A DNA stretch of 46,578 nt. Source: Bathymodiolus japonicus methanotrophic gill symbiont (GTDB lineage: Bacteria > Pseudomonadota > Gammaproteobacteria > Methylococcales > Methylomonadaceae). Made by a program: the position numbers and the translations under genes. Under the pieces are notes generated by a model. The model saw only the letters and a list, made by a program, of their open reading frames with translations. It did no database searches and was not told the origin of the DNA. Shown here piece by piece: positions 35,378 to 43,406 of the stretch; the stretch's first letter is position 1, and each line of letters opens with the position of its first letter. The stretch lies in the NCBI RefSeq assembly GCF_019721995.1, contig NZ_BLYC01000028.1, positions 1 through 46,578 on the forward strand, written 5' to 3'.

Positions 35378-35669
35378 CCTTTTATCCTGCGCATTATTTC
35401 ACTCGGGGCTATATTCGGTGGCGCAGAAACTACTATACTTCGTTACCCAGACAAAATGATATTCGATGTTGTAAACTGTGTGACTGCCGTAGCGATAATC
35501 CATTCACTGATTATAACATTTGAGATAAATCTGTTCGCCTGAAAGGCGAAGGTTTTAACCTTGCGAATGGAAAATAAATGGATTGTTAATTCTCAAAAAG
35601 CAACGACTTTAGACGATGTTTTTAAATAACTTTTAGCTCTGGTGATGAGTTGAATAGATAGGAGGTTTA
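35378..35669. other. Leader region of the BREX operon
   Basis: Contains a perfect hairpin with 7-base arms (ttcgcct 35534-35540 / aggcgaa 35544-35550) followed by ggtttt, a weak terminator candidate. A 20-codon frame at 35567-35629 (MENKWIVNSQKATTLDDVFK) may be the end of a lost gene. A membrane-protein-like stretch open from IS4 into this region (RIISLGAIFGG ... IIHSLIITFEIN) may be a gene fragment. The last bases hold a strong Shine-Dalgarno (taggagg) for brxP. Confidence 0.45.
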
Positions 35670-36461
35670 ATGGTTAAGGAAAAAAAGGTGCGGCATTTAT
35701 TAGGGATTTCAGGCGGTAAAGATAGTGCGGCATTGGCTATTTATATGCGTGATAAAGAGCCAGATATGGAATATTTTTTTGCTGATACAGGTGCAGAACT
35801 TCCTGAAACTTTAGCTTTTGTTGATTTAATGGAAGATTATTTAGGTAAAGAAATTACTCGTCTTAATGCGGGGCGTGATTTTGATTATTATTTAAAATTA
35901 AATGGAAATTTTTTACCTACTGCGCGTTCTCGCTGGTGTACAACAAATTTAAAACTCAAACCTTTTGAGGAATTTGTAGGTAATAACCCTGTTATTAGTT
36001 ATGTGGCTATTCGTGCGGATGAAGCTTACAGAGAAGGTTATGTTTCCACAAAGTCAAATATTAGTGCTGTTTACCCCTTTAAAGAAGATGGTTTAAATAA
36101 AGATGATATTGTCAAAATTCTTGATGAATCAGGTTTAGGGATGCCTAAATATTACGATTGGCGTAGTCGTTCTGGATGTTATTTTTGTTTTTATCAACGT
36201 AAAGTTGAATGGATGGGGTTACATGATAATCATCCTGAGTTATTTGAAAAAGCGCGACAATTTGAGCTTTATCATAAAAATAAAGGACGAAATCATACGT
36301 GGTCAGAAAATGAATCGTTAGATGAAATGTTAATGCGAAAAGATGAAATTAAAGCGCAAGCATTAATTAAAGAACAAAATACCCTTAAAAAGCCTAAAAA
36401 ATTAATGGATTCTTTATTGGATGATGATTCTGATGATGGCTGTATGATTTGTTTTAAATAA
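35670..36461 (+). CDS. brxP: BrxP, PP-loop PAPS-reductase-like protein of BREX type 4
   Basis: A 263-residue protein of the PAPS reductase / ATP pyrophosphatase family. The PP-loop SGGKDS is at residues 14-19. Further features are EYFFADTGAELPET, RSRWCTTNLKLKP near residue 88, and the cysteine pair SGCYFCFYQRK near 170, with CMICF at the C-terminus; the cysteines could bind an iron-sulfur cluster as in DndC/SspD. DndC-type proteins activate DNA for sulfur insertion. The gene is known as brxP in the BREX type 4 order brxP-brxC-pglZ-brxL. Strong Shine-Dalgarno; its stop overlaps the next ATG. Confidence 0.82.
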   Translation: MVKEKKVRHLLGISGGKDSAALAIYMRDKEPDMEYFFADTGAELPETLAFVDLMEDYLGKEITRLNAGRDFDYYLKLNGNFLPTARSRWCTTNLKLKPFEEFVGNNPVISYVAIRADEAYREGYVSTKSNISAVYPFKEDGLNKDDIVKILDESGLGMPKYYDWRSRSGCYFCFYQRKVEWMGLHDNHPELFEKARQFELYHKNKGRNHTWSENESLDEMLMRKDEIKAQALIKEQNTLKKPKKLMDSLLDDDSDDGCMICFK

Positions 36462-36629
36462 TGACTTCCGACTCTTTGTTTTCACTCTTTAAAAATATTT
36501 CAGTCCGAAAGGTTAATGGAGTTTATTCACTTTATAAACCTTTAGTTCTTCTTTACGCCTTATCTAAAGTTTCTCATGGGGAAGATAGACTGATTTATTA
36601 TTCAAATATTGATGAAAGTTTAAATCAAC
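36461..36629 (+). pseudogene. Sulfur-binding-domain (SBD)-like protein, N-terminal fragment
   Basis: The ATG overlaps the brxP stop (TAATG). The text LFSLFKNISVRKVNGVYSLY followed by KPLVLLYALSKVSHGEDRL resembles the start of the SBD of phosphorothioated-DNA-binding restriction enzymes (ScoMcrA type), where a KPLLLLxALxR block is typical. The match is lost near 36629, where the inverted repeat aaactatgcac begins, and the frame ends at 36643. The remainder appears at 38101. The original gene probably encoded about 150-160 residues, that is, an SBD with no room for an HNH nuclease before the DUF4007 gene. The family assignment comes from memory of the motif. Confidence 0.55.
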
Positions 36630-36813
36630 AAACTATGCACTAAAAGATACATAGTTTGACTTACGACTGAAAGTCGTTCATCGGCTAAAGCCGACTAAAG
36701 AAAAACATACTTGGAGATTTATATAACTCAGGAGAACACCAACGCTCTCATTCGTTTAACTTTCAACCAATGAGTTGTTTACTTTAATATCTCAATAATT
36801 TGGATTTAAATTT

Positions 36814-37665
36814 GGTAGTGGGTTAAATCTGTTATTTCACTTAAATAATTAGGAGAAGTAAAAGGTTTACATCATAATTCCTCGAATGAAATGTTATCAA
36901 GAAGTAAGTTGCCACAATTGTCGCTGTAGCACTATCATGAAATCAGGAAAGAATGCTCAAAATATACAGCGGTATCGCTGCAAAAATAGTGCCTGCCCAA
37001 CTCAAACATTTATGCTGGACTATCGCTATAATGCATGTGTGCCTGGAGTCCAAGAAAAAGTCGTCGAAATGGCTATTAATAGCAGGGGTATTAGAGACAC
37101 CGCACGGGTTCTGAAAATCAATAAAAATACAGTCATCAGCATCCTGAAAAGCAAAGAAGATAGCCTTGTACAGGTAAATCCTGTTTTTCTATCTCAAAAA
37201 TCAGAAACACCTTTAGACGTCCGGCTGGAGCTTGTTTGCGAAGAAGTTGAGATTGATGAACAATGGTCATTTGTAGGTAAAAAGTCGAATCAGCGATGGT
37301 TATGGCATGCTGTTGATCATGCGACTAATACAGTCATTGCTTATGTATTTGGCAAGCGTAAAGATGATGTTTTCAAAGAGCTAAAAGCCTTACTGACTCC
37401 TTTTGAAATAAGCAGATATTATACAGATGACTGGGGGGCTTATGAGCGAAACTTAGATGTAAATGAACATGAAATAGGCAAACAAAACACTCAAAAAATT
37501 GAACGAAAAAACCTAAATTTTAGAACATGGATTAAACGCTTAACGCGTCGAACAATCTGTTTTTCCAAAATAGAACAAATGCATGATATTGTCATTGGAC
37601 TATTAATTAATAAAGTCGAATTTGGACGAGATATTCATGCCTAATAACAGATTTAACCCACCACC
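36814..37665 (+). mobile_element. IS1-family element, copy 2
   Basis: About 852 bp with terminal repeats ggtagtgggttaaatct / agatttaacccaccacc. The flanks (ggatttaaattt and caaaatttaaatc) are near-complementary to each other rather than duplicated, so it lies at the centre of a palindrome-like AT sequence. The element is diverged from copy 1. Confidence 0.88.
36886..37644 (+). CDS. IS1-family transposase (copy 2)
   Basis: 252 residues, clearly homologous to the one at 5480 but with many substitutions (e.g. MKCYQEVSCHNC for MKYYQEITCPNC). The zinc finger, DEQWSFVGKKSNQRWLWHA, YYTDDWGAYE and QKIERKNLNFRTWIKRLTRR are intact, so it is a full transposase with InsA and InsB in one frame. Confidence 0.94.
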   Translation: MKCYQEVSCHNCRCSTIMKSGKNAQNIQRYRCKNSACPTQTFMLDYRYNACVPGVQEKVVEMAINSRGIRDTARVLKINKNTVISILKSKEDSLVQVNPVFLSQKSETPLDVRLELVCEEVEIDEQWSFVGKKSNQRWLWHAVDHATNTVIAYVFGKRKDDVFKELKALLTPFEISRYYTDDWGAYERNLDVNEHEIGKQNTQKIERKNLNFRTWIKRLTRRTICFSKIEQMHDIVIGLLINKVEFGRDIHA

Positions 37666-37804
37666 CAAAATTTAAATCAAAATGAAACCTCATAAATGAG
37701 AGTTTACTAAAAGTCTTGCACTAAAGTGCATAGTTTTTACTAACGATTAGGACAATAAAATCATTGATAAAAATTCCATTAAATTAAACCATAGAAATTT
37801 TCAT

Positions 37805-38098
37805 TGCTGAAAATCAGGGAAACGTAGCCTAAGCGAAGTGATGATTTTTAGTCCGCGATAGCCGTAGGGTCGTTGTTTTGTCGGAGTCTGAGCGTTAGGG
37901 AAGGTGGAGACAAAATAAAAGGCCATCCGACACGGCGTCAAGTCATTTGGAGCCTATGTTCCGACCCCTTGTTGGGTCGGGACGAGGTGACGAGGACGAA
38001 TCGGGGCCGCCGGAGGCATAAGTGGTCGCGTTAAGTTTTTGCTGCTTGCTTGGGCTGGGATGCCCAAAACAAGCTTTCGCAAAAATAGCGACTCCCCG
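37805..38098 (+). repeat. R1 repeat, full copy 2 (about 294 bp)
   Basis: Nearly identical to 7909-8202, from gctgaaaatcagggaaacg to gcgactccccg, including the ccgaccc/gggtcgg hairpin. SBD-like coding sequence resumes directly after it at 38099. Confidence 0.85.
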
Positions 38099-38345
38099 CG
38101 AATGCTTTTGGTCGTTTAATAAATGATAATTTATGGGAAGTGGAAAATGGACAAACTTTAAAATCATTAAGTTCTGGCGATTTAGAAAAATTAGAACTTT
38201 TTAAGAAAAATATACGCAGTGGCTTTTCAGAAGATGTTTATAAAGCACTGATAGACGATAAAAAAACGTTAAAAGAATATATGATTATCTTGAGAATACT
38301 TATTTTGAAAAAACTATAAAATTTAATTTTTTACCCTTAGTCAAC
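38099..38345 (+). pseudogene. SBD-like protein, C-terminal fragment, probable frameshift
   Basis: Resumes as ANAFGRLINDNLWEVENGQT followed by GDLEKLELFKKNIRSGFSED and VYKALIDDKKTLK. The pattern PFxRLxNDxLWEV ... GGFS ... L is what I expect of the second half of an SBD. The frame then stops at 38319, but a shift near the A-rich run 38261-38274 gives IYDYLENTYFEKTI, the more typical end. So the gene is interrupted by IS1 and R1 and may also be frameshifted. Confidence 0.5.
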
Positions 38346-38369
38346 GAGTCAAAGCATAAAGGAAGAAAA

Positions 38370-39242
38370 ATGGCGTTAATGAGTAATGAAGGTGAACCTG
38401 TAACCAGATGGTGGGTTAGCCAAGGTCTTGAAATAGTAAAATCTGAAAGAGATATTTTTACAAAAGCTAAAATGAGAGCCGCTCGACTTAAATTTATAGC
38501 TGGAGCAAATCGTTTAAATACTATTAAAGGCTGGATGGCTTCCGCTCAACTTATAGATAACCAAAGGACTTCAAGAGAGTACGAACTCACAGATTTTGGC
38601 TATGCTATTTTGACTAATGACCCAAAATTAGCAAAATCGTCAACGTGGTGGGCTTTTCATTTATCTTTATGTTTTTCAAAAATAAGTGAACCCTATCCTA
38701 GCTTTTTTTTAGGTCTGGAATCTATTACTAAGGACTGGATTGATTGGAATAAATTATTTACTAAAATACAAACTGATTTAGTTGATGAAACTGGAAAACA
38801 ATATAAAGATTCAACCATTGAATCGTTATCAAGTAGTGTTCGGAAAATGCTTATTAATGGTAATCCTTTAGCTGAATTAGCCTTAATAGAATCTAAAAAA
38901 TCACCCGATGATAAACGGCTTTCAATACGCTTAGGCTCGCCAATACTCTCAGATGAAATCATCATTCACGCCCTAGCAATGGCTAAATTCAGCCACTTTA
39001 AAAGCCGTGATAGCATTGATTTTTCAAAACTCATACAAGAAACAGGCTTGCCACACTTCTTATGCTGCCCTAAAGACCAACTACGCCAACACCTACAACG
39101 CATGAGCCAAATGCACAAATGGCAAAGCTACTTCAGCTTCGACCATGCCGTTGACCTAAACTCCATATCCTTCAAAGAAAACTACGACCCTAACAAAACC
39201 ATCCTCTTGCTATTGCAAAAAGGTCAAGATACTTGGTTATAA
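38370..39242 (+). CDS. DUF4007-like protein (SspB-type candidate)
   Basis: A 290-residue protein. GEPVTRWWVSQGLEIVKS near the start matches the DUF4007 opening, although the usual FSGHE motif is absent. It is followed by GANRLNTIKGWMASAQLID, REYELTDFGYAILTNDPKL and SSTWWAFHLSLCF, the middle block of that family (lT-lG---DP-L---W-lH). DUF4007 proteins accompany phosphorothioation genes; SspB, a nicking component of Ssp systems, is the one I recall. Shine-Dalgarno aaggaag supports the ATG. An open frame upstream without a start joins the SBD-like fragment, so an ancestral fusion is possible but less likely. It is followed by the next gene after 12 bases. Confidence 0.6.
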   Translation: MALMSNEGEPVTRWWVSQGLEIVKSERDIFTKAKMRAARLKFIAGANRLNTIKGWMASAQLIDNQRTSREYELTDFGYAILTNDPKLAKSSTWWAFHLSLCFSKISEPYPSFFLGLESITKDWIDWNKLFTKIQTDLVDETGKQYKDSTIESLSSSVRKMLINGNPLAELALIESKKSPDDKRLSIRLGSPILSDEIIIHALAMAKFSHFKSRDSIDFSKLIQETGLPHFLCCPKDQLRQHLQRMSQMHKWQSYFSFDHAVDLNSISFKENYDPNKTILLLLQKGQDTWL

Positions 39243-39254
39243 GGAAAAATAACA

Positions 39255-39722
39255 ATGGACTTAAACTACTTACAAAACACCCTAAAAACCAACCTAGAGC
39301 AATACCACCAAAAAGAAAACATCCGCTATCGCAATATAGGTATCTCCAGTAAAAACCTCCATGACCTAGACGACGTAACCCAAACATTAAGAGGACTATT
39401 GCCAAACTACGAACTCTGGCAATACTCAGGCATACAAAATGCCCCAGAAGCACGAACCAACAAAAAAAACCTAGAAAAACAAATCCTAGCCGTCCAAAAA
39501 GAAGGCATTATCATTCACCAACCCGAACAATGGACAAGCTACTGGAGCTTAGCCGATAAATCCGCCTTCTGGTCAACCCTCGCCATGTGGCACGACAACA
39601 TAAAAATAGTGCTGGTCTTCACCGCAAGCAATGAATTTCAACAAATAAACCATAACTACTTTAAACCACAACCGCTTGATGGCTTATTCATACAAATTTG
39701 GCGACCCACTCGTGCAGAATAG
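39255..39722 (+). CDS. Small BREX-operon protein, function unknown
   Basis: A 155-residue soluble protein with a good Shine-Dalgarno (aagga). No Walker A, catalytic triad or membrane segment is seen. Recognisable blocks are DDVTQTLRGLLPNYELWQYS, GIIIHQPEQWTSYW and IKIVLVFTASNEFQQI. The last part has the look of a P-loop-fold core beta strand without the nucleotide-binding loop. Position and size recall BrxF of BREX type 3, also a small protein just before BrxC, but BrxF is expected to have a P-loop and this does not. Co-transcription with brxC is near certain. Confidence 0.7.
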   Translation: MDLNYLQNTLKTNLEQYHQKENIRYRNIGISSKNLHDLDDVTQTLRGLLPNYELWQYSGIQNAPEARTNKKNLEKQILAVQKEGIIIHQPEQWTSYWSLADKSAFWSTLAMWHDNIKIVLVFTASNEFQQINHNYFKPQPLDGLFIQIWRPTRAE

Positions 39723-39741
39723 CTCTCTATAAGGAAAAAGA

Positions 39742-42700
39742 ATGAATCTACATGATGTAATTCAAATCAACCCAGAACAAACCAGTGCTGCAATCATACT
39801 TGAACAAGGCATTTCTAATAACGCCTTAGTCGCGCATTACACCCCCACCCAAGCCGCCATTCAAGTCTTTAAACATCTAGCAGAAGCCGTATTACCTAGC
39901 GCAAAATTTGAACAACGCGCTTTAAATCTATATGGAAGCTATGGCTCAGGAAAAAGCCATCTAGCCGTTGTGTTAGCACAACTGTTGCGCGATGGCGCAA
40001 GCACCAAAGGCTTTTCTAAACTAATTGAGCGACTTTGCCTTGCAGGTGAAAATCAACTCGCGGATAAGCTTAAAGAAGCTTTTTTACCTAAAACAGATAA
40101 GGAAGCTAAACCTTATTTGTTAGTTTCACTTTATGCCTCAGGTACAACTTCATTAGGTGCGAAACTCATGGAGGGTTTGTTTGATGCCCTACAAAGAGAA
40201 AGCGAACTTGATATAAAAGCGATTCTGCCGTCTACAGAATACGAAGTATGCGTGAAACGCTTTGAAAAAATGATTGATGATAATGAAGCCTTTAGTGATG
40301 CTGATTTATCACAATGGACATTAAAAAGATCGCATCATTATATTTCAACCGAAGACCTGTTATTTAATTTAAAAGGTCATCAACCGTTAGCATTAGAGGT
40401 GTTTTTAGATTGGCATGAAGCGGTGTGTTTTGGTCAAGCTTTTGATATTTCACAAGCAGGCGGTAAAAATTATATTGATGCCTATTTAGAAGCAGGTAAA
40501 AACCTTGCTGAAAAATATAACTATGGCGGCATTGTGGTTTTATGGGATGAATTTGGTAATGCACTGGAAGATTTAATTGGTAATACTGCGCGAAATGCAG
40601 GACAAGAAATCATGTCTTTACAACAGTTTATCGAAACCGTCTGTGAACCCGATACAGGACATACTTTGTTCTTTGGGGTGACGCATGTTTCTTTTCAAGA
40701 ATACGGCGATAGAACTCATGCCTCAGAAGTCATTAAAGAAAGTTTAGAGAAAATTTCAGGACGCTTTAATAAAGCCTTTAAGATTGAACTGAATGCGGCT
40801 GAAAGTGATGGTTATCATTTATTAGGAATGCAAAAAACGTGGTCAGAACAAGGAAAACAATTATTAAGCCAAGATCAACCAGCTAAATTAAAACTATTAG
40901 AAGCCTGTAAATCTTTACCCTTATTCCAATCTTTAAATGAACATTTAGAACAAGTCTTTGAAGATGTCTATCCTCTCCACCCTGTAATGGCTGTCGGTTT
41001 ATTTAACTTATCAAAACTAGCACAAGCAAACCGAACCGCCTTAACTTTTTTTCGTGATAATGCAGGTGAAATTTTAAATGCTGAATTAAATGACCATCAT
41101 TTATGGCAAAAAGAATTAGTTCGTCTACCTCAGTTATTACACTATTACGCCGATAATCTTAAAAAAGAATCACCAAGCGATTGGCGACGTTATGAGCAGG
41201 CTATTTCTAATGTGAATGGCGACTCAGCCGAAGAGATTAAAATACGAAAAGATATTTTAAGTGTCTTGCTATTAGCGCAATTATTAGAAAATGTTAAAGC
41301 CAGCGATGAGCTATTAGCTTGTGTACTTTATGATGATGAGCCTAATACTGCCCACTCAGAAGCCTTAAATCAACATTCAGCCTATTTAAAAGATGCAGGC
41401 TTAATTTGGAAAAATCCTGTTACCCATTTTTGGCTATTTGCAGGGGAAAGCGGTGTTGATAGTGAATCCTTAATTGAAAAAGAAATAGATTCGTTTTCGG
41501 AACACAGTTATCAATATTTATTAGAAACTTATCCTGATATGCAGGAAGATATTCTGCCAATACTCGGAGAGCATGATTTAGAACCCTCAGCTTGCGGAAT
41601 TATTCGTTCCTATGCGGTGAATCTTTTAACCCCATCTCTTTTGTCCGAACAACTTAAAACAAAAGGGTTATCTTTATCGGCACAGGTTTTTTTAGTTTTA
41701 GCCGATACTCAGCAAGAGGCAAATACCCTAAAAACACAGATTCAAGAAATGCCTAGTGCTAATCATTTCTTTTGGATTCCTGTGTTAGGGATTCAATCAG
41801 AAACCACCATTGAAAATGATATTAGCTTTAAGTTTAATGATTTATTATGCCGCTATTTAGCGATTAATGTGCAGCTTAAAAGTTCAGCCTCCTCAGAAAA
41901 TGTAAAAAAACAACTAGAAGCAAAATGGGAAAGTAATCGTCAAGCGATTAAGCAGCTTTTACAAAAATTTTATGGGCGGTCGGGGTTAAATTCGGCTAAA
42001 TGTCAGATTTATCAAGCAGGTTCAAGTGAACTCTTAAGCTGTGAAAGTTGGCATGGTTTTAAAGAATTGTTAGCGGTTGATGTTGCCGCGACTTATCCTC
42101 AAGAAATTACTATTCGAGCCATGAATATGAATGGTTTAAGAAATGAAAAATATACAGGCTATAAAAAAATTATAAATATAGTTGAACGTATTCTTAAATT
42201 TGATGAAAACCCTTCTTATCAAAAGGATTTATTAGGATTCACTGATACCAGTGAAGAAGGGTCTTTAATTGATGGGGTTTTAGGTGCTAATCAATTATTT
42301 ATTGAGCGTTCGGGTGGTTGGGATATAAAGTTAATCACTGAAACCGAAGGGCATTTAAAAACGGTCTTAAAACTTCTGCATGATAGTTTGTTAAGAAAAA
42401 ATCGTAAAGATGCTTATGTGGTGAGTGAATTACGAAAAAAATTGATGGCTGCTCCTTATGGTATTCCTGCTTGTACATTACCTATATTTACAGCAATAGC
42501 CATTCGTCAAGAAGTAAAACGCTTGCGTTGGGTTGGCTCTGACAATAGTTTTTCTAAGAATTTAACCTTAGCCTTTAAAGAAGGTAGTAAGTTAAAAATT
42601 CGTTTATCTGAGTTTGGTGGAAAACAATTTGCAATGTTGTTTTTGATGGGGAAATCTCTTGGTATTGAAAAGGATGAAGCTCTCACTAACGAAGAGTACG

Positions 42701-43404
42701 CAACCGTTTGTGCCGCTAAATTAAGGAAATTTGTTAATACTAAGCCTGAGGGCGTTAAAGCATCAAATCAATTGGATTTTAAAACGCAAAAACTGGTTGC
42801 TTTTTTAAATACTGTTGGCAAAAGTTCGCAAGAATTAGCCGATTTTTTAATAGATATTTTAGATGTCAAAAAGGATTTACCTTCTCATGATGTTTCTAAA
42901 GTCATTGCTGCGGTACAAGCCTTATTCAATGATTTTTTAAAAGTTGAAGATGCTAAATTACATGAAATAAAATTGTGTTGGGATGATGCTTTTCCTGTTA
43001 ATAAAGATGAAAAACAAACCATTGTCACGCGCTTAAAACAAATTGGCACAGGACAAGCCCAGCAATTAGCAGACTTGTTAGTAGAAACTAATGATGCAGA
43101 AGATATAGAACCTAAAACAGTGATAGAGAAAATGCTATCGCGTTCATTTGATGAATGTTCTGATTCAGATATAGGACGTTGCACAGGTGCAATTGAACAG
43201 TTAATTGAGCAAGCTGTATTAACCCCTGAACCTATCGCTCCTCCCATTACCCCACTTCCTATTATTCCACCTCCTATTATCACTCCAAACCCAGAGCTTG
43301 AAGGGATCGTCAATGAAATTCGTTATATTTTTTCTGCATCTAAACTACCCAAAGAAAAAATTATCAACGTGCTAAACCAAGTGTTACAGCACTATAGGGA
43401 TTAA
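39742..43404 (+). CDS. brxC: BrxC/PglY-type large ATPase of BREX
   Basis: A 1220-residue P-loop ATPase. Walker A is LYGSYGSGKSHLA near residue 68 and a Walker B-like stretch GGIVVLWDEFGNAL lies near residue 267. The rest is largely helical and typical of the BrxC/PglY family (about 1100-1250 residues). Near the C-terminus is a proline-rich linker (PEPIAPPITPLPIIPPPI) before a last helical segment. Shine-Dalgarno taaggaaa. BrxC is an essential BREX core protein, thought to be a DNA- or nucleotide-dependent assembly ATPase. It starts 20 bases after the preceding gene and ends 2 bases before the pglZ ATG. Confidence 0.9.
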   Translation: MNLHDVIQINPEQTSAAIILEQGISNNALVAHYTPTQAAIQVFKHLAEAVLPSAKFEQRALNLYGSYGSGKSHLAVVLAQLLRDGASTKGFSKLIERLCLAGENQLADKLKEAFLPKTDKEAKPYLLVSLYASGTTSLGAKLMEGLFDALQRESELDIKAILPSTEYEVCVKRFEKMIDDNEAFSDADLSQWTLKRSHHYISTEDLLFNLKGHQPLALEVFLDWHEAVCFGQAFDISQAGGKNYIDAYLEAGKNLAEKYNYGGIVVLWDEFGNALEDLIGNTARNAGQEIMSLQQFIETVCEPDTGHTLFFGVTHVSFQEYGDRTHASEVIKESLEKISGRFNKAFKIELNAAESDGYHLLGMQKTWSEQGKQLLSQDQPAKLKLLEACKSLPLFQSLNEHLEQVFEDVYPLHPVMAVGLFNLSKLAQANRTALTFFRDNAGEILNAELNDHHLWQKELVRLPQLLHYYADNLKKESPSDWRRYEQAISNVNGDSAEEIKIRKDILSVLLLAQLLENVKASDELLACVLYDDEPNTAHSEALNQHSAYLKDAGLIWKNPVTHFWLFAGESGVDSESLIEKEIDSFSEHSYQYLLETYPDMQEDILPILGEHDLEPSACGIIRSYAVNLLTPSLLSEQLKTKGLSLSAQVFLVLADTQQEANTLKTQIQEMPSANHFFWIPVLGIQSETTIENDISFKFNDLLCRYLAINVQLKSSASSENVKKQLEAKWESNRQAIKQLLQKFYGRSGLNSAKCQIYQAGSSELLSCESWHGFKELLAVDVAATYPQEITIRAMNMNGLRNEKYTGYKKIINIVERILKFDENPSYQKDLLGFTDTSEEGSLIDGVLGANQLFIERSGGWDIKLITETEGHLKTVLKLLHDSLLRKNRKDAYVVSELRKKLMAAPYGIPACTLPIFTAIAIRQEVKRLRWVGSDNSFSKNLTLAFKEGSKLKIRLSEFGGKQFAMLFLMGKSLGIEKDEALTNEEYATVCAAKLRKFVNTKPEGVKASNQLDFKTQKLVAFLNTVGKSSQELADFLIDILDVKKDLPSHDVSKVIAAVQALFNDFLKVEDAKLHEIKLCWDDAFPVNKDEKQTIVTRLKQIGTGQAQQLADLLVETNDAEDIEPKTVIEKMLSRSFDECSDSDIGRCTGAIEQLIEQAVLTPEPIAPPITPLPIIPPPIITPNPELEGIVNEIRYIFSASKLPKEKIINVLNQVLQHYRD

Positions 43405-43406
43405 AA

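Larger units (their letters stand above)
36630..37804. other. Insertion region inside the SBD-like gene
   Basis: Inverted 11-base repeats aaactatgcac (36630-36640) and gtgcatagttt (37726-37736) bracket IS1 copy 2. Two small perfect hairpins follow the left repeat: acgact-gaa-agtcgt (36663-36677) and tcggct-aa-agccga (36681-36694). The bracket may be an older small transposable element into which IS1 jumped, or chance. 37666-37804 shows no gene. Confidence 0.45.

Noticed and set aside
38270-38370. SBD-DUF4007 fusion protein
   Set aside because: After a frameshift the upstream frame is open into the DUF4007-like gene, but a good Shine-Dalgarno and ATG exist at 38370 and the DUF4007-like text begins right after it, so separate genes are more likely.
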